Source of the DNA: Thermotogae bacterium
Lineage (GTDB): Bacteria; Thermotogota; Thermotogae; Petrotogales; Kosmotogaceae
DNA: 5,468 nt
Direction of reading: 5' to 3'
NCBI GenBank assembly: GCA_003643975.1
Contig: QNAR01000126.1
Span: 1 to 5,468 of the forward strand
How positions within the stretch are numbered: position 1 is the first letter of the stretch; each line of letters opens with the position of its first letter. Below, piece by piece: positions 1 through 5,468 of the stretch. The notes below the pieces were generated by a model. The model saw nothing but the letters and a program-made list of their open reading frames with translations, was not told where the DNA came from and made no database searches. The position numbers and the translations under genes are program-made.

Positions 1-597
1 AGAAACTGTTTTCAACGGCTCTGTTTCTGTTTCAACGCTGACAAGCTCTTCCAGTTTCGAGAAAGTCATATCACCTATACCGCTAACTTCCTTTAGCTCT
101 TCAATATTCCGGAAACCACCATGGCTGTTTCTGTACTCAATGATGTTTTTCGCTTTGATTTCACCTATTCCCGGTAAAGTTACTAATTCCTCTAGAGAAG
201 CTGTGTTCAGGTCCAGCTTTTCAGTATCTTCACCTCTTCTGTTGATCTCTGAACCGCCGCTTACTACAACAAACTCTTTTATCTTATCCAACGTTGCCTG
301 TCCAATACCACTTACATTCAAAAGTTCGTCTACACTGTTAAATCCGCCTTGACTATCACGATAGTCGATAATGCTTTTAGCCTTTGAAGGACCTATATTT
401 GGCAGCAACTCAAGCGTTTTTGCGTCGGCTTTGTTGAGATCTATGGGGTAGATTTCTTTCGTTTCCATGCCTGGTATTTTCTCTTCATTGACGCTTTCAG
501 AAGGTTTGTCAGGTCCAAACAAGGCTACAAGAGCCAGAACAAGTATGAAAAGCAACACTCCGAGAATCTGAGCTTCTTTTGTTGAAAGCCTTCTCAT
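1..597 (-). CDS. Membrane-anchored ComEA-like protein with two tandem helix-hairpin-helix DNA-binding domains (C-terminus beyond window)
   Basis: 199 codons are open from an ATG at 597 to the left edge with no stop, so the C-terminus is missing. Residues 1-9 are basic and polar, followed by a hydrophobic segment at about 11-28 (ILGVLLFILVLALVALF), which is a signal anchor. After a polar linker come two homologous double helix-hairpin-helix domains, at about 52-110 and 128-186. Each starts with (I/L)DLN(K/T)A, has a first hairpin LPxIG (LPNIGP, LPGIGE), then YR(D/N)SxGGF, and a second hairpin VSGIG. This is the pattern of ComEA, the membrane-bound receptor that binds incoming double-stranded DNA without sequence specificity in competent bacteria. 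ComEA normally has one such domain; two in series is the oddity here. The start lies one base after the upstream stop (TAATATG), with AAGGA about 9 bases before it. The domain call is secure; the DNA-uptake role is inferred from the family. Confidence 0.88.
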   Translation of the reverse strand, partial: MRRLSTKEAQILGVLLFILVLALVALFGPDKPSESVNEEKIPGMETKEIYPIDLNKADAKTLELLPNIGPSKAKSIIDYRDSQGGFNSVDELLNVSGIGQATLDKIKEFVVVSGGSEINRRGEDTEKLDLNTASLEELVTLPGIGEIKAKNIIEYRNSHGGFRNIEELKEVSGIGDMTFSKLEELVSVETETEPLKTVS

Positions 598-598
598 A

Positions 599-1360
599 TT
601 ATTCTATCCTTCTTGGAAATCTATCAGCTATCCTCCATCCTGTCAATTCTTCGACTTCAGCCACATTTAGATTTTTGGAATAATTCCTAACCGTATCAAG
701 GTCAGGAAAGAGCCCTAATATTGCTGAATAAAAAGTACGTCCATCAGATGTGACCCACCTATAGATGAAGGCTGGATAGCCCTTAGCTCTTAGGCTTATA
801 ATCTGAGGTGCAATACCATCAGCGAAAGTGTGTGAAACAAGCTGTAACCCATAAACAACTTTCGAAGGGTATAAGCCTTCTAATGGTAATCCTTTTAATG
901 AAGCTACGCCATAAATTCCCTCTTCAATCTCCGTGATGAAGTAGTTTAATTCACCGGCTTCTACACAGAGTTTGAAAGCTAATTCAGCATCTACCGCAAC
1001 GTATGATAAATCTGAACCTTCAATCAAGTAGTCAAAGGACTTCAGGATTAGTTTTTTGTAGTCAAAACTCTCAATGTAGAAATTCGGCACGGGATTCACC
1101 GGACTGGGTTTCTCTATAATTACTTCGGAAGAAGCCTCAGATATTTCGGCAAATTCCGTAGCTGTTGGTGTTGAAGCAATCGAGATGTTGTTTTCTTCCG
1201 GGAGAAAATTCGAGCGAATTTCTTCTATGATCAAACGGTAATTTTCAGCTTCTTTTTTCAATAGATAAGCATAGCCACCGAGTAAAAAGGTGAATATTGA
1301 CAAACCAAGTATGATTATGATTAAAACTCTTATTACAACGTTCAAAGCCCTTTCTTTCAT
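599..1360 (-). CDS. Single-pass membrane protein with SPOR-like C-terminal domain
   Basis: This 253-residue protein was not recognised as a named family. Residues 8-33 form one strong transmembrane helix (VVIRVLIIIILGLSIFTFLL), followed by a short charged helix at 34-51. Residues 52-95 are a Ser/Thr/Pro/Glu-rich linker, and a compact domain fills the rest. Residues about 168-240 have the SPOR-repeat layout: a Y-G-L-Q-L-V-S strand (170-176), a helix, L-R-A-K-G-Y-P-A-F-I-Y (190-200), then R-T-F-Y-S-A-I-L-G-L-F (208-218) and a last helix. SPOR domains bind denuded peptidoglycan strands outside the cytoplasmic membrane, often at the septum, so the C-terminus is probably extracytoplasmic. The start ATG overlaps the upstream stop (ATGA), with GGAG 10 bases before it. 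The membrane anchor is clear; SPOR membership is an inference from the pattern and needs a profile search. Lying directly before the ComEA-like gene, it may work with that protein in the envelope. Confidence 0.75.
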   Translation of the reverse strand: MKERALNVVIRVLIIIILGLSIFTFLLGGYAYLLKKEAENYRLIIEEIRSNFLPEENNISIASTPTATEFAEISEASSEVIIEKPSPVNPVPNFYIESFDYKKLILKSFDYLIEGSDLSYVAVDAELAFKLCVEAGELNYFITEIEEGIYGVASLKGLPLEGLYPSKVVYGLQLVSHTFADGIAPQIISLRAKGYPAFIYRWVTSDGRTFYSAILGLFPDLDTVRNYSKNLNVAEVEELTGWRIADRFPRRIE

Positions 1361-2340
1361 AGTAAGCGCTCCAATTCTCTGCCATGGCTTTTCAACAAAC
1401 TAAAAAACTCCTTTGTATCAATTCTCTCATGAAAAACGTTCCCAAAACAGGCTATTTCAATTTCCAGGTTTTTGGTCTGTGAAAGGTATTCGTTAATCGA
1501 ACTAAAATCGAGTCGAAGAGGCCAGTGACGGTTCCAAAATTTCCTCAACAGTGTCAATAAGTCCTGCTCTTTCTTTACGACACCAAAGATCTTGCCCAGC
1601 CATATCTCAAACACAGCACCAAAGGCAAGGGCATTAAGAAAATCCAACTTTAGTCTGAAAGCAGATTCTAAAAGATTCGCAAATCTCATTCCAATAACAC
1701 CCGGGTTATTGTTGACCTTCTCGGTATAAAGCTTTATTCCCAGCCAAAGGATGTCCGCCCAGGTATCTAAAGGTAGCTTCTCATCTTTTTTCAACAGTTT
1801 CTCCAAATAGAGAAAAGCGTGTTCATCGTAAGAATAAGTGGTTAACAGAAAGGGGATTAATTCACAGCTCCCGCGTTCAAGAAATCTTGAGAAGCTGAGA
1901 TCGGGATTGACATAAATCTTGCTCGGGAGACCATATAGTGATAACAAATCCTTCCGAAACTCGAAGTTTATGTAAAATTTCCCATGTATAGGCAAAAGGG
2001 TTTGTGAAAGGCTGGTAGAAGGTACTGCATAAAACTCGTTGATTTGGCCATGGCTAAAAGCCGAATAACCAACCATATCAATAATTGCCCCGCCTCCGAA
2101 GGCAACAACTCTTGAATGGCCCCTGGTTCTAAAGAGCTGATACAACTCGAAAACCCTATCGATAGATTTTATATGTTCACCGCCGGGCAACAGGTGAACA
2201 TCCTCTGGTTTATTTTGCAATAGATTATTAAGGCCGGAGTCCATCACAAAAATGGACTCCGGTGAAAAAGCATCGAAATCTTTTCCAAAAACAATGCCAC
2301 AACGTCGTTTTTCATGCAATTCAAAGGAAAGACTCTTCAT
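1357..2340 (-). CDS. 3-dehydroquinate synthase-fold protein lacking the metal site (probable pseudoenzyme)
   Basis: The 327 residues follow the DHQ synthase (AroB) order: LPGGEHIKSIDRV at 51-63 (AroB: xPxGExxKS), the NAD-binding loop GGGAIIDMVGYSAF at 82-95, VPSTSLSQ at 106-113 (AroB: (I/V)PTTLLAQ), GKFYINF with RKDLLSLYGLPSKIYVNPDL at about 120-148, and an all-helical C-terminal half. AroB is about 340-370 residues and converts DAHP to 3-dehydroquinate using NAD and a divalent metal. Its SVGGKT loop has become PIHGKFY. The AEVIK motif is reduced to CELIP (159-163), so the Glu ligand remains but the Lys is gone. The LNFGHTxGHA motif reads as MRFANLLESA (218-227), and the later LHGEAV is LNALAF (235-240). 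No histidine occurs between residues 175 and 271, so both histidine ligands are absent. Catalysis of the AroB reaction is therefore unlikely. ATG overlaps the upstream stop (ATGA), with AAGGAG 4 bases before. The fold call is fairly sure; the function is unknown. Confidence 0.75.
   Translation of the reverse strand: MKSLSFELHEKRRCGIVFGKDFDAFSPESIFVMDSGLNNLLQNKPEDVHLLPGGEHIKSIDRVFELYQLFRTRGHSRVVAFGGGAIIDMVGYSAFSHGQINEFYAVPSTSLSQTLLPIHGKFYINFEFRKDLLSLYGLPSKIYVNPDLSFSRFLERGSCELIPFLLTTYSYDEHAFLYLEKLLKKDEKLPLDTWADILWLGIKLYTEKVNNNPGVIGMRFANLLESAFRLKLDFLNALAFGAVFEIWLGKIFGVVKKEQDLLTLLRKFWNRHWPLRLDFSSINEYLSQTKNLEIEIACFGNVFHERIDTKEFFSLLKSHGRELERLL
2234..2262. repeat. Perfect 11-bp inverted repeat inside the DHQ-synthase-like gene
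   Basis: The arms CCGGAGTCCAT (2234-2244) and ATGGACTCCGG (2252-2262) are exact reverse complements separated by 7 bases. In the minus-strand mRNA they fall about 80-105 bases after the start codon and form a GC-rich hairpin with a T-rich loop, encoding the residues around PESIFVMDSG. No run of T follows the stem on either strand, so it is not an intrinsic terminator. It could be an mRNA structure that slows translation or protects the message, or it could be coincidence. Confidence 0.6.
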
Positions 2341-3347
2341 GCTACTCCTTCTTCAGCGAGTTTCTTCAAAAGTGTAACAGTGTTAAGTACGTCATCATAA
2401 TCCACCATCTCGTGAGGAGTGTGAACGTACCTTGTAGGGACAGATACCGTTCCCGAAGCAATTCCCGCTCCTGTTAATTGATAACCCCTTGCATTGGTTC
2501 CACCAAAAATGAGTATTTCATATTGATAGGGGATTCCATTTGTGGTGGCTATTTCAGTTAGCTTCTTTACAACTTGCGAAGAGCTTATGCTGGCTTTGTC
2601 TTTGATTTTTATGGTTGGTCCAGCGCCAAGTTTGAATCCCATTCTCTTAAATGCCTTAGGAGTATCTGGACCAGCTGTTACATCGAGAGCGATAGCCATA
2701 TCTGGTTTAATATCATACGCTGCAACACTTGCTCCTACCAACCCTACTTCTTCTTGAACGCTGAAAACAAAGTAAACATCATCTTTGGGTTCCTTGAGTT
2801 CTTTTGCTACTTGAACAAGTATGGCACAGGCAATACGATCATCCATGGCCTTTGATACGAGACGCTTCCCATGATCGAGAAAAGTGGCTTCATATGTTCC
2901 AAAAGTGCCAATTGGCGCTTTTTTCATGGCATCTTCTTTATTAGTAGCACCAATGTCAACATATATAACATCGAAAGCGAGGTTCTTCATGTTTTCGGCA
3001 TATTCTTTACCTGTTTCTCCTTCAACACCAACGACTCCAACAGCACCTGTTTCAAACTTTATTCTTGTGCCAAGGAGTACATAAGGAGAAACTCCGCCTA
3101 TCATTTCCACTCTGAGGAAGCCATTGTCGTCCACGTGAGTAACTACTACGCCTATTTCATCCATGTGGGCGTCAAAGAGAAGTTTTTTGCCAGAAACGCC
3201 CTTTTTCCATGCAATCAAGTTTCCCAATGCATCAACCCTGTAGCCATCAACATGATTCTTTATCTCCGTGATAATACTTTCCCTTATCTTATCTTCTCTA
3301 CCGCTTGGTGAAGAAACTTCCGTGAGTTTTTTTATAAGCTCTTTCAT
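2337..3347 (-). CDS. M42 family metallo-aminopeptidase (third of three tandem copies in transcription order)
   Basis: This 336-residue protein is full length for M42 (about 330-360). M42 enzymes (TET/DAPAT, glutamyl- and lysyl-aminopeptidase types) remove N-terminal residues from peptides with two metal ions, in dodecameric cytosolic shells. The expected residues are present: AHMDE with H61 and D63, KAMDDR with D169-D170, the catalytic pair VQEEVG with E199-E200, LDVT with D222, and the last ligand H309 in HTPHE. The apical dimerisation domain is inserted at about residues 70-160. The usual GGTDA reads GGTNA here (N285), unlike both paralogs. There is no signal peptide. The start ATG overlaps the upstream stop (ATGA), and GAAGGTG lies 8 bases before it. 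The gene ends on the next gene's start codon in the same way, so all appear co-translated. Family is certain; substrate specificity is not readable from sequence. Confidence 0.93.
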   Translation of the reverse strand: MKELIKKLTEVSSPSGREDKIRESIITEIKNHVDGYRVDALGNLIAWKKGVSGKKLLFDAHMDEIGVVVTHVDDNGFLRVEMIGGVSPYVLLGTRIKFETGAVGVVGVEGETGKEYAENMKNLAFDVIYVDIGATNKEDAMKKAPIGTFGTYEATFLDHGKRLVSKAMDDRIACAILVQVAKELKEPKDDVYFVFSVQEEVGLVGASVAAYDIKPDMAIALDVTAGPDTPKAFKRMGFKLGAGPTIKIKDKASISSSQVVKKLTEIATTNGIPYQYEILIFGGTNARGYQLTGAGIASGTVSVPTRYVHTPHEMVDYDDVLNTVTLLKKLAEEGVA

Positions 3348-4384
3348 TCTGGTAGCACCTTCCCTTCAATCACAAGAATCTTTGCGAGTTCTATAACCGC
3401 AGAGAAATCTCTGGTATCTATCATGGAAACAGGTGAGTGAATATAGCGCGAAGGAGTAGAAATCACACCCGATGGGATTCCCGAAAGTGTTCTCGCCAGT
3501 CTTGCAGCATCCGTACCGCCAGCTAACCTCGCTTTATACTGGTATGAAATCGCATTGCTTTCAGCAGTTGCTTTGATTGTTTCAAATATTCTTTTATTCA
3601 ATACAAGCCCTCCATGGGCGAATGTTAAAGCCGGTCCCTGACCGAGTTTGGTAGCCCAACGATTTTCAGGTATCTCGAGATTATCACCTGCTGTGGTATT
3701 TTCAAAAACAATGGCCGCATCGGGTTGAATCTGGCTTGCAGCAACACCGCTTCCCCTGAGTCCTACTTCTTCCTGAACTACCCAGGAAAAATAAACATCG
3801 TGTTCAAGACTCATGTCTCCCAGGGCTTTTAATACCTCGAGAAGAACAAGGCAACCGCTTCGATCATCAAAAGCCTTCCCCAATGCATATTGTCCTACTT
3901 CTTCATACAGGGTGTTAAAGTAAACCGGATCACCCACTTTGACTTTTTTGGATGCTTCCTCCTTTGAATTAAAGCCCATATAAACACTGAGATCGCTGTA
4001 AGCAGGGGTCTTTAAGAGAGATTCGTCTTTTTGCAGATGTACGGCTTTAAAACCGATAACTCCCTTAAGCAGGTCTTTCCCGACCGATACTTTCTTTCCA
4101 ATGAGCACTCTTGGGTCAACACCGCCAACACGCGTTATGCCTACAGACCCATCTTTGTTTATTTTCGTGACCATGAGCCCGACTTCGTCCATGTGTGCCA
4201 AAAGCATGAGTTTCTTCGCACTGGAGGCTTTTCCTTTTTTTAGGGCAATGAGATTACCTACATTATCTCGCCAGTATTTATCTACTTTTCCCTTTATCTG
4301 CTTTTCGATAAAATCAGCAACTGGTTCTTCAAATCCCGAAATACCCGGAAGTTCGGTCAGCTCTTTTAAGAGTTCAAACTTCAT
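3344..4384 (-). CDS. M42 family metallo-aminopeptidase (second of three tandem copies)
   Basis: The preferred product is 346 residues, starting MKFELLKELTELPGISGFEE, which aligns with the N-termini of both paralogs. The metal and catalytic residues are intact: AHMDEVG (H64, D66), AFDDRSG (D173-D174), VQEEVGLRGSG (E205-E206), VFENTTAGD (E228, where the paralogs have Asp), GGTDA (D292) and RYIHSP (H316). The two differences from the sister genes are E228 as the metal-ligand acid and HSPVS instead of HTPxE at the end. A region of about 18 residues around 113-130 (VHLQKDESLLKTP) belongs to the insertion domain that shapes the TET particle. An in-frame TTG at 4411 would add nine residues (MLNWKKVKK), but it has no good Shine-Dalgarno sequence and gives an extension absent from the paralogs. 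The chosen ATG overlaps the upstream gene by 11 bases. Family is certain; specificity is unknown. Confidence 0.93.
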   Translation of the reverse strand: MKFELLKELTELPGISGFEEPVADFIEKQIKGKVDKYWRDNVGNLIALKKGKASSAKKLMLLAHMDEVGLMVTKINKDGSVGITRVGGVDPRVLIGKKVSVGKDLLKGVIGFKAVHLQKDESLLKTPAYSDLSVYMGFNSKEEASKKVKVGDPVYFNTLYEEVGQYALGKAFDDRSGCLVLLEVLKALGDMSLEHDVYFSWVVQEEVGLRGSGVAASQIQPDAAIVFENTTAGDNLEIPENRWATKLGQGPALTFAHGGLVLNKRIFETIKATAESNAISYQYKARLAGGTDAARLARTLSGIPSGVISTPSRYIHSPVSMIDTRDFSAVIELAKILVIEGKVLPE

Positions 4385-5396
4385 CTTTTTCACCTTCTTC
4401 CAGTTCAGCAAGGAAAGCTGTCAGAAGTCTCACGCTGTTTTCAACGTCTGTCGGATCAATCACTTCAACAGGAGTGTGCATGTACTTCTGAGGTAGAGAG
4501 ATAAGCAGTGTTGGAATACCTGTCCCGGAAATTTGAACCACGTCCGCATCTGTCCCGGTTCTTCCAGCGGCAAATTCATATTGCACGGGTACATTATGCT
4601 TTTTGGCAGTTTTATCTAATTTTTCAAAAAATTTCTTGTCGATATTTGGACCACCAACGGAAATCGCTGGTCCCTTTCCTATGTTTATTTCGAATTCTGA
4701 GTTGTCGTGGGTTACGTCCATTGCGATTGCCAGATCCGGTTTAATGCCTTCGGCAGCAACTTTAGCGCCAAAAGCACCGATCTCTTCTCTTGAGGTAAAG
4801 ATAAAATAAACATCTGGTCGGCGAGAAAACCGTTCCAGTTCTCTGGCAGTCAAAATCGACACAGCGCAACAAGCTCTGTCATCCAGTGCCTTCCCAACTA
4901 CTTTCCCATTCAGTTCCAGGGCTTCAAAATCAATCACAACAAGATCTCCCGGCTGGATGGCTTCGTAGTCTGGATTCATTGAAAGATCAATAAAAAGCTC
5001 GTCAAAACCAGGAACCTTTCCCTTTGATTTTGCATCCTGAAGATGAGGAGCAAGCATGCCTATAATTCCACGGCGTTCAACACCATCCCGGCACTTTACC
5101 CTGACCTTTTGAGAAATTAAAACTTTAGGGTCAATACCACCAAGCCCTTCAAACCTGGCATAACCGCGTTCATCTATCCTGGAAATGACCAGTGCAACTT
5201 CATCCATATGGGTGAAAGTCGCGATTCTCTTGCCCGTGTTGCCCTTTTTCAATGCGATGAGATTGCCCATGTTATCTACTTTCAGCTCATCTACGAAAGG
5301 GCTGATCCTGTCAAATATGAGCTGACGGGTTTCATCTTCATACCCAACCGGGCCAAAAGAGTTTGAGAGATCTTTAAGTAGCTCCGTAACCTTCAA
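4374..5396 (-). CDS. M42 family metallo-aminopeptidase (first of three tandem copies, TTG start)
   Basis: The 340-residue protein is full length for M42. Seen in order: THMDEVA (H63, D65), KALDDRACC (D172-D173), TSREEIGAFGA (E204-E205, with Arg where the sister copies have Gln), AMDVT (D227), GRTGTDAD (D283) and KYMHTPVE (H307, E311). All dinuclear metal ligands and the catalytic Glu are therefore present. The GRTGTDAD form and the REE triplet separate this copy from the other two, suggesting a different M42 subgroup and perhaps a different substrate. It is cytosolic, with no signal peptide. The start is TTG at 5396: the frame upstream closes at a TGA (5417-5415) with no ATG or GTG between, and the N-terminus MKVTELLKDL matches the paralogs. 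The TTG overlaps the upstream gene's stop (TTGA). The run of seven G just upstream is the only candidate ribosome binding site. Family is certain; specificity is unknown. Confidence 0.92.
   Translation of the reverse strand: MKVTELLKDLSNSFGPVGYEDETRQLIFDRISPFVDELKVDNMGNLIALKKGNTGKRIATFTHMDEVALVISRIDERGYARFEGLGGIDPKVLISQKVRVKCRDGVERRGIIGMLAPHLQDAKSKGKVPGFDELFIDLSMNPDYEAIQPGDLVVIDFEALELNGKVVGKALDDRACCAVSILTARELERFSRRPDVYFIFTSREEIGAFGAKVAAEGIKPDLAIAMDVTHDNSEFEINIGKGPAISVGGPNIDKKFFEKLDKTAKKHNVPVQYEFAAGRTGTDADVVQISGTGIPTLLISLPQKYMHTPVEVIDPTDVENSVRLLTAFLAELEEGEKDEV
4390..4397 (-). promoter_or_regulatory. Ribosome binding site that fixes the start of the middle M42 gene
   Basis: On the minus strand this reads GAAGGTGA, one mismatch from the ideal GGAGGTGA, with 5 bases (AAAAG) before the ATG at 4384. 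It lies within the last codons of the upstream M42 gene, so translation is probably coupled. This is the main reason for preferring ATG 4384 over TTG 4411. Confidence 0.75.
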
Positions 5397-5468
5397 ATCG
5401 TCCCCCCCTTTGTTTCAAATTTCATATTGTCGACACTTTCAACCACAATTCTTCCAGTTCTTATATGA
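5393..5468 (-). CDS. C-terminal fragment of an unidentified upstream gene
   Basis: Of the three minus-strand frames, only one stays open from the right edge to the M42 start. From 5467 it reads 24 codons ending VVESVDNMKFETKGGTI, then TGA at 5395-5393. The stop overlaps the next gene's start as TTGA, matching the ATGA overlaps further along, which supports it being a real gene end. The stretch is too short to name a family, and most of the gene lies outside the window. It could be another peptidase-operon member or unrelated. Confidence 0.55.
   Translation of the reverse strand, partial: HIRTGRIVVESVDNMKFETKGGTI
5402..5408 (-). promoter_or_regulatory. G7 tract serving as ribosome binding site for the TTG-initiated M42 gene
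   Basis: On the minus strand this reads AAAGGGGGGGACGA before the TTG at 5396, with five bases (ACGAT) between the last G and the TTG. A G-run can pair with the CCUCC of 16S rRNA, though less perfectly than GGAGG. It also forms part of the last codons of the upstream reading frame, which couples the two genes. The same seven bases make a G GGG GGG heptamer in register with that frame. Confidence 0.5.

Noticed and set aside
1..60. Short repeated GTTTC/TTTCAACG words near the left edge, considered as a possible repeat array
   Set aside because: They are irregularly spaced, few, and explained by Glu/Thr/Val codons at the end of the visible ComEA-like reading frame (SVETETEPLKTVS).
140..352. Plus-strand 70-codon open frame at the left side
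   Set aside because: It is opposite the two helix-hairpin-helix repeats of the ComEA-like gene, whose motifs explain this DNA.
2234..2275. Inverted repeat read as an intrinsic terminator
   Set aside because: No T-run follows the stem on either strand; the T-rich stretch is in the loop, and the hairpin lies inside an intact coding sequence.
1357..2340. Annotation as an active 3-dehydroquinate synthase (aroB) or iron-containing alcohol dehydrogenase
   Set aside because: The fold signature is of the DHQ synthase type, but both histidine metal ligands and the catalytic lysine motif are missing, so neither activity can be supported.
2871..3311. Plus-strand open frame of 146 codons antisense to an M42 gene
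   Set aside because: It lies fully opposite a coding sequence with intact M42 motifs. Its translation is rich in Cys, Phe, Ser and Asn with no domain pattern, and it is a shadow frame.
4101..4496. Plus-strand open frame of 131 codons across the junction of two M42 genes
   Set aside because: It is antisense to two conserved genes, lacks a convincing ribosome binding site, and has no recognisable motif.
2337..5396. Endoglucanase annotation for the M42 genes
   Set aside because: Older databases label M42 relatives as cellulase or endoglucanase. The HMDE, DDR, (Q/R)EE and H(T/S)P motifs are those of metallo-aminopeptidases, and no glycosidase motif is present.

Overview
The window is one strand-uniform, gene-dense stretch. 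Every supported gene lies on the minus strand, and six of the seven run end to end with overlaps of a few bases or a 1-base gap. No promoter, terminator, RNA gene, mobile element or CRISPR array was recognised. The likely source is a thermophilic or anaerobic bacterium of the Thermotogae type. The reasons are the moderately AT-rich DNA, strong Shine-Dalgarno sequences, a TTG start, nested start/stop codons, and a tandem run of M42 metallo-aminopeptidases like the set known in Thermotoga maritima. This assignment is an inference; no marker gene in the window proves it.

In transcription order, from the right edge to the left: (1) the last 24 codons of an unidentified gene (5393-5468); (2-4) three paralogous M42 aminopeptidases (4374-5396, 3344-4384, 2337-3347), all with the dinuclear-metal and catalytic residues in place; (5) a 327-residue protein of the 3-dehydroquinate synthase fold that has lost both metal-ligand histidines (1357-2340), probably a pseudoenzyme or an enzyme with a new role; (6) a single-pass membrane protein with a SPOR-like C-terminal domain (599-1360); (7) a membrane-anchored, ComEA-like protein with two tandem double helix-hairpin-helix DNA-binding domains, cut by the left edge (1-597).

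The first half of this probable operon is cytosolic peptide breakdown: three TET-type aminopeptidases of possibly different specificity would turn oligopeptides into free amino acids. The last two genes encode inner-membrane proteins with extracytoplasmic domains suited to DNA and perhaps peptidoglycan binding, as in DNA uptake. The degenerate DHQ-synthase-like gene sits between the two halves. No functional link between the halves is visible beyond the shared transcription unit.

The points most worth a second look are the DHQ-synthase-like protein without its metal site, the duplicated ComEA domain next to a SPOR-like partner, the perfect 11-bp inverted repeat early in the DHQ-synthase-like gene, and the in-frame G GGG GGG tract at the junction of the first two genes.
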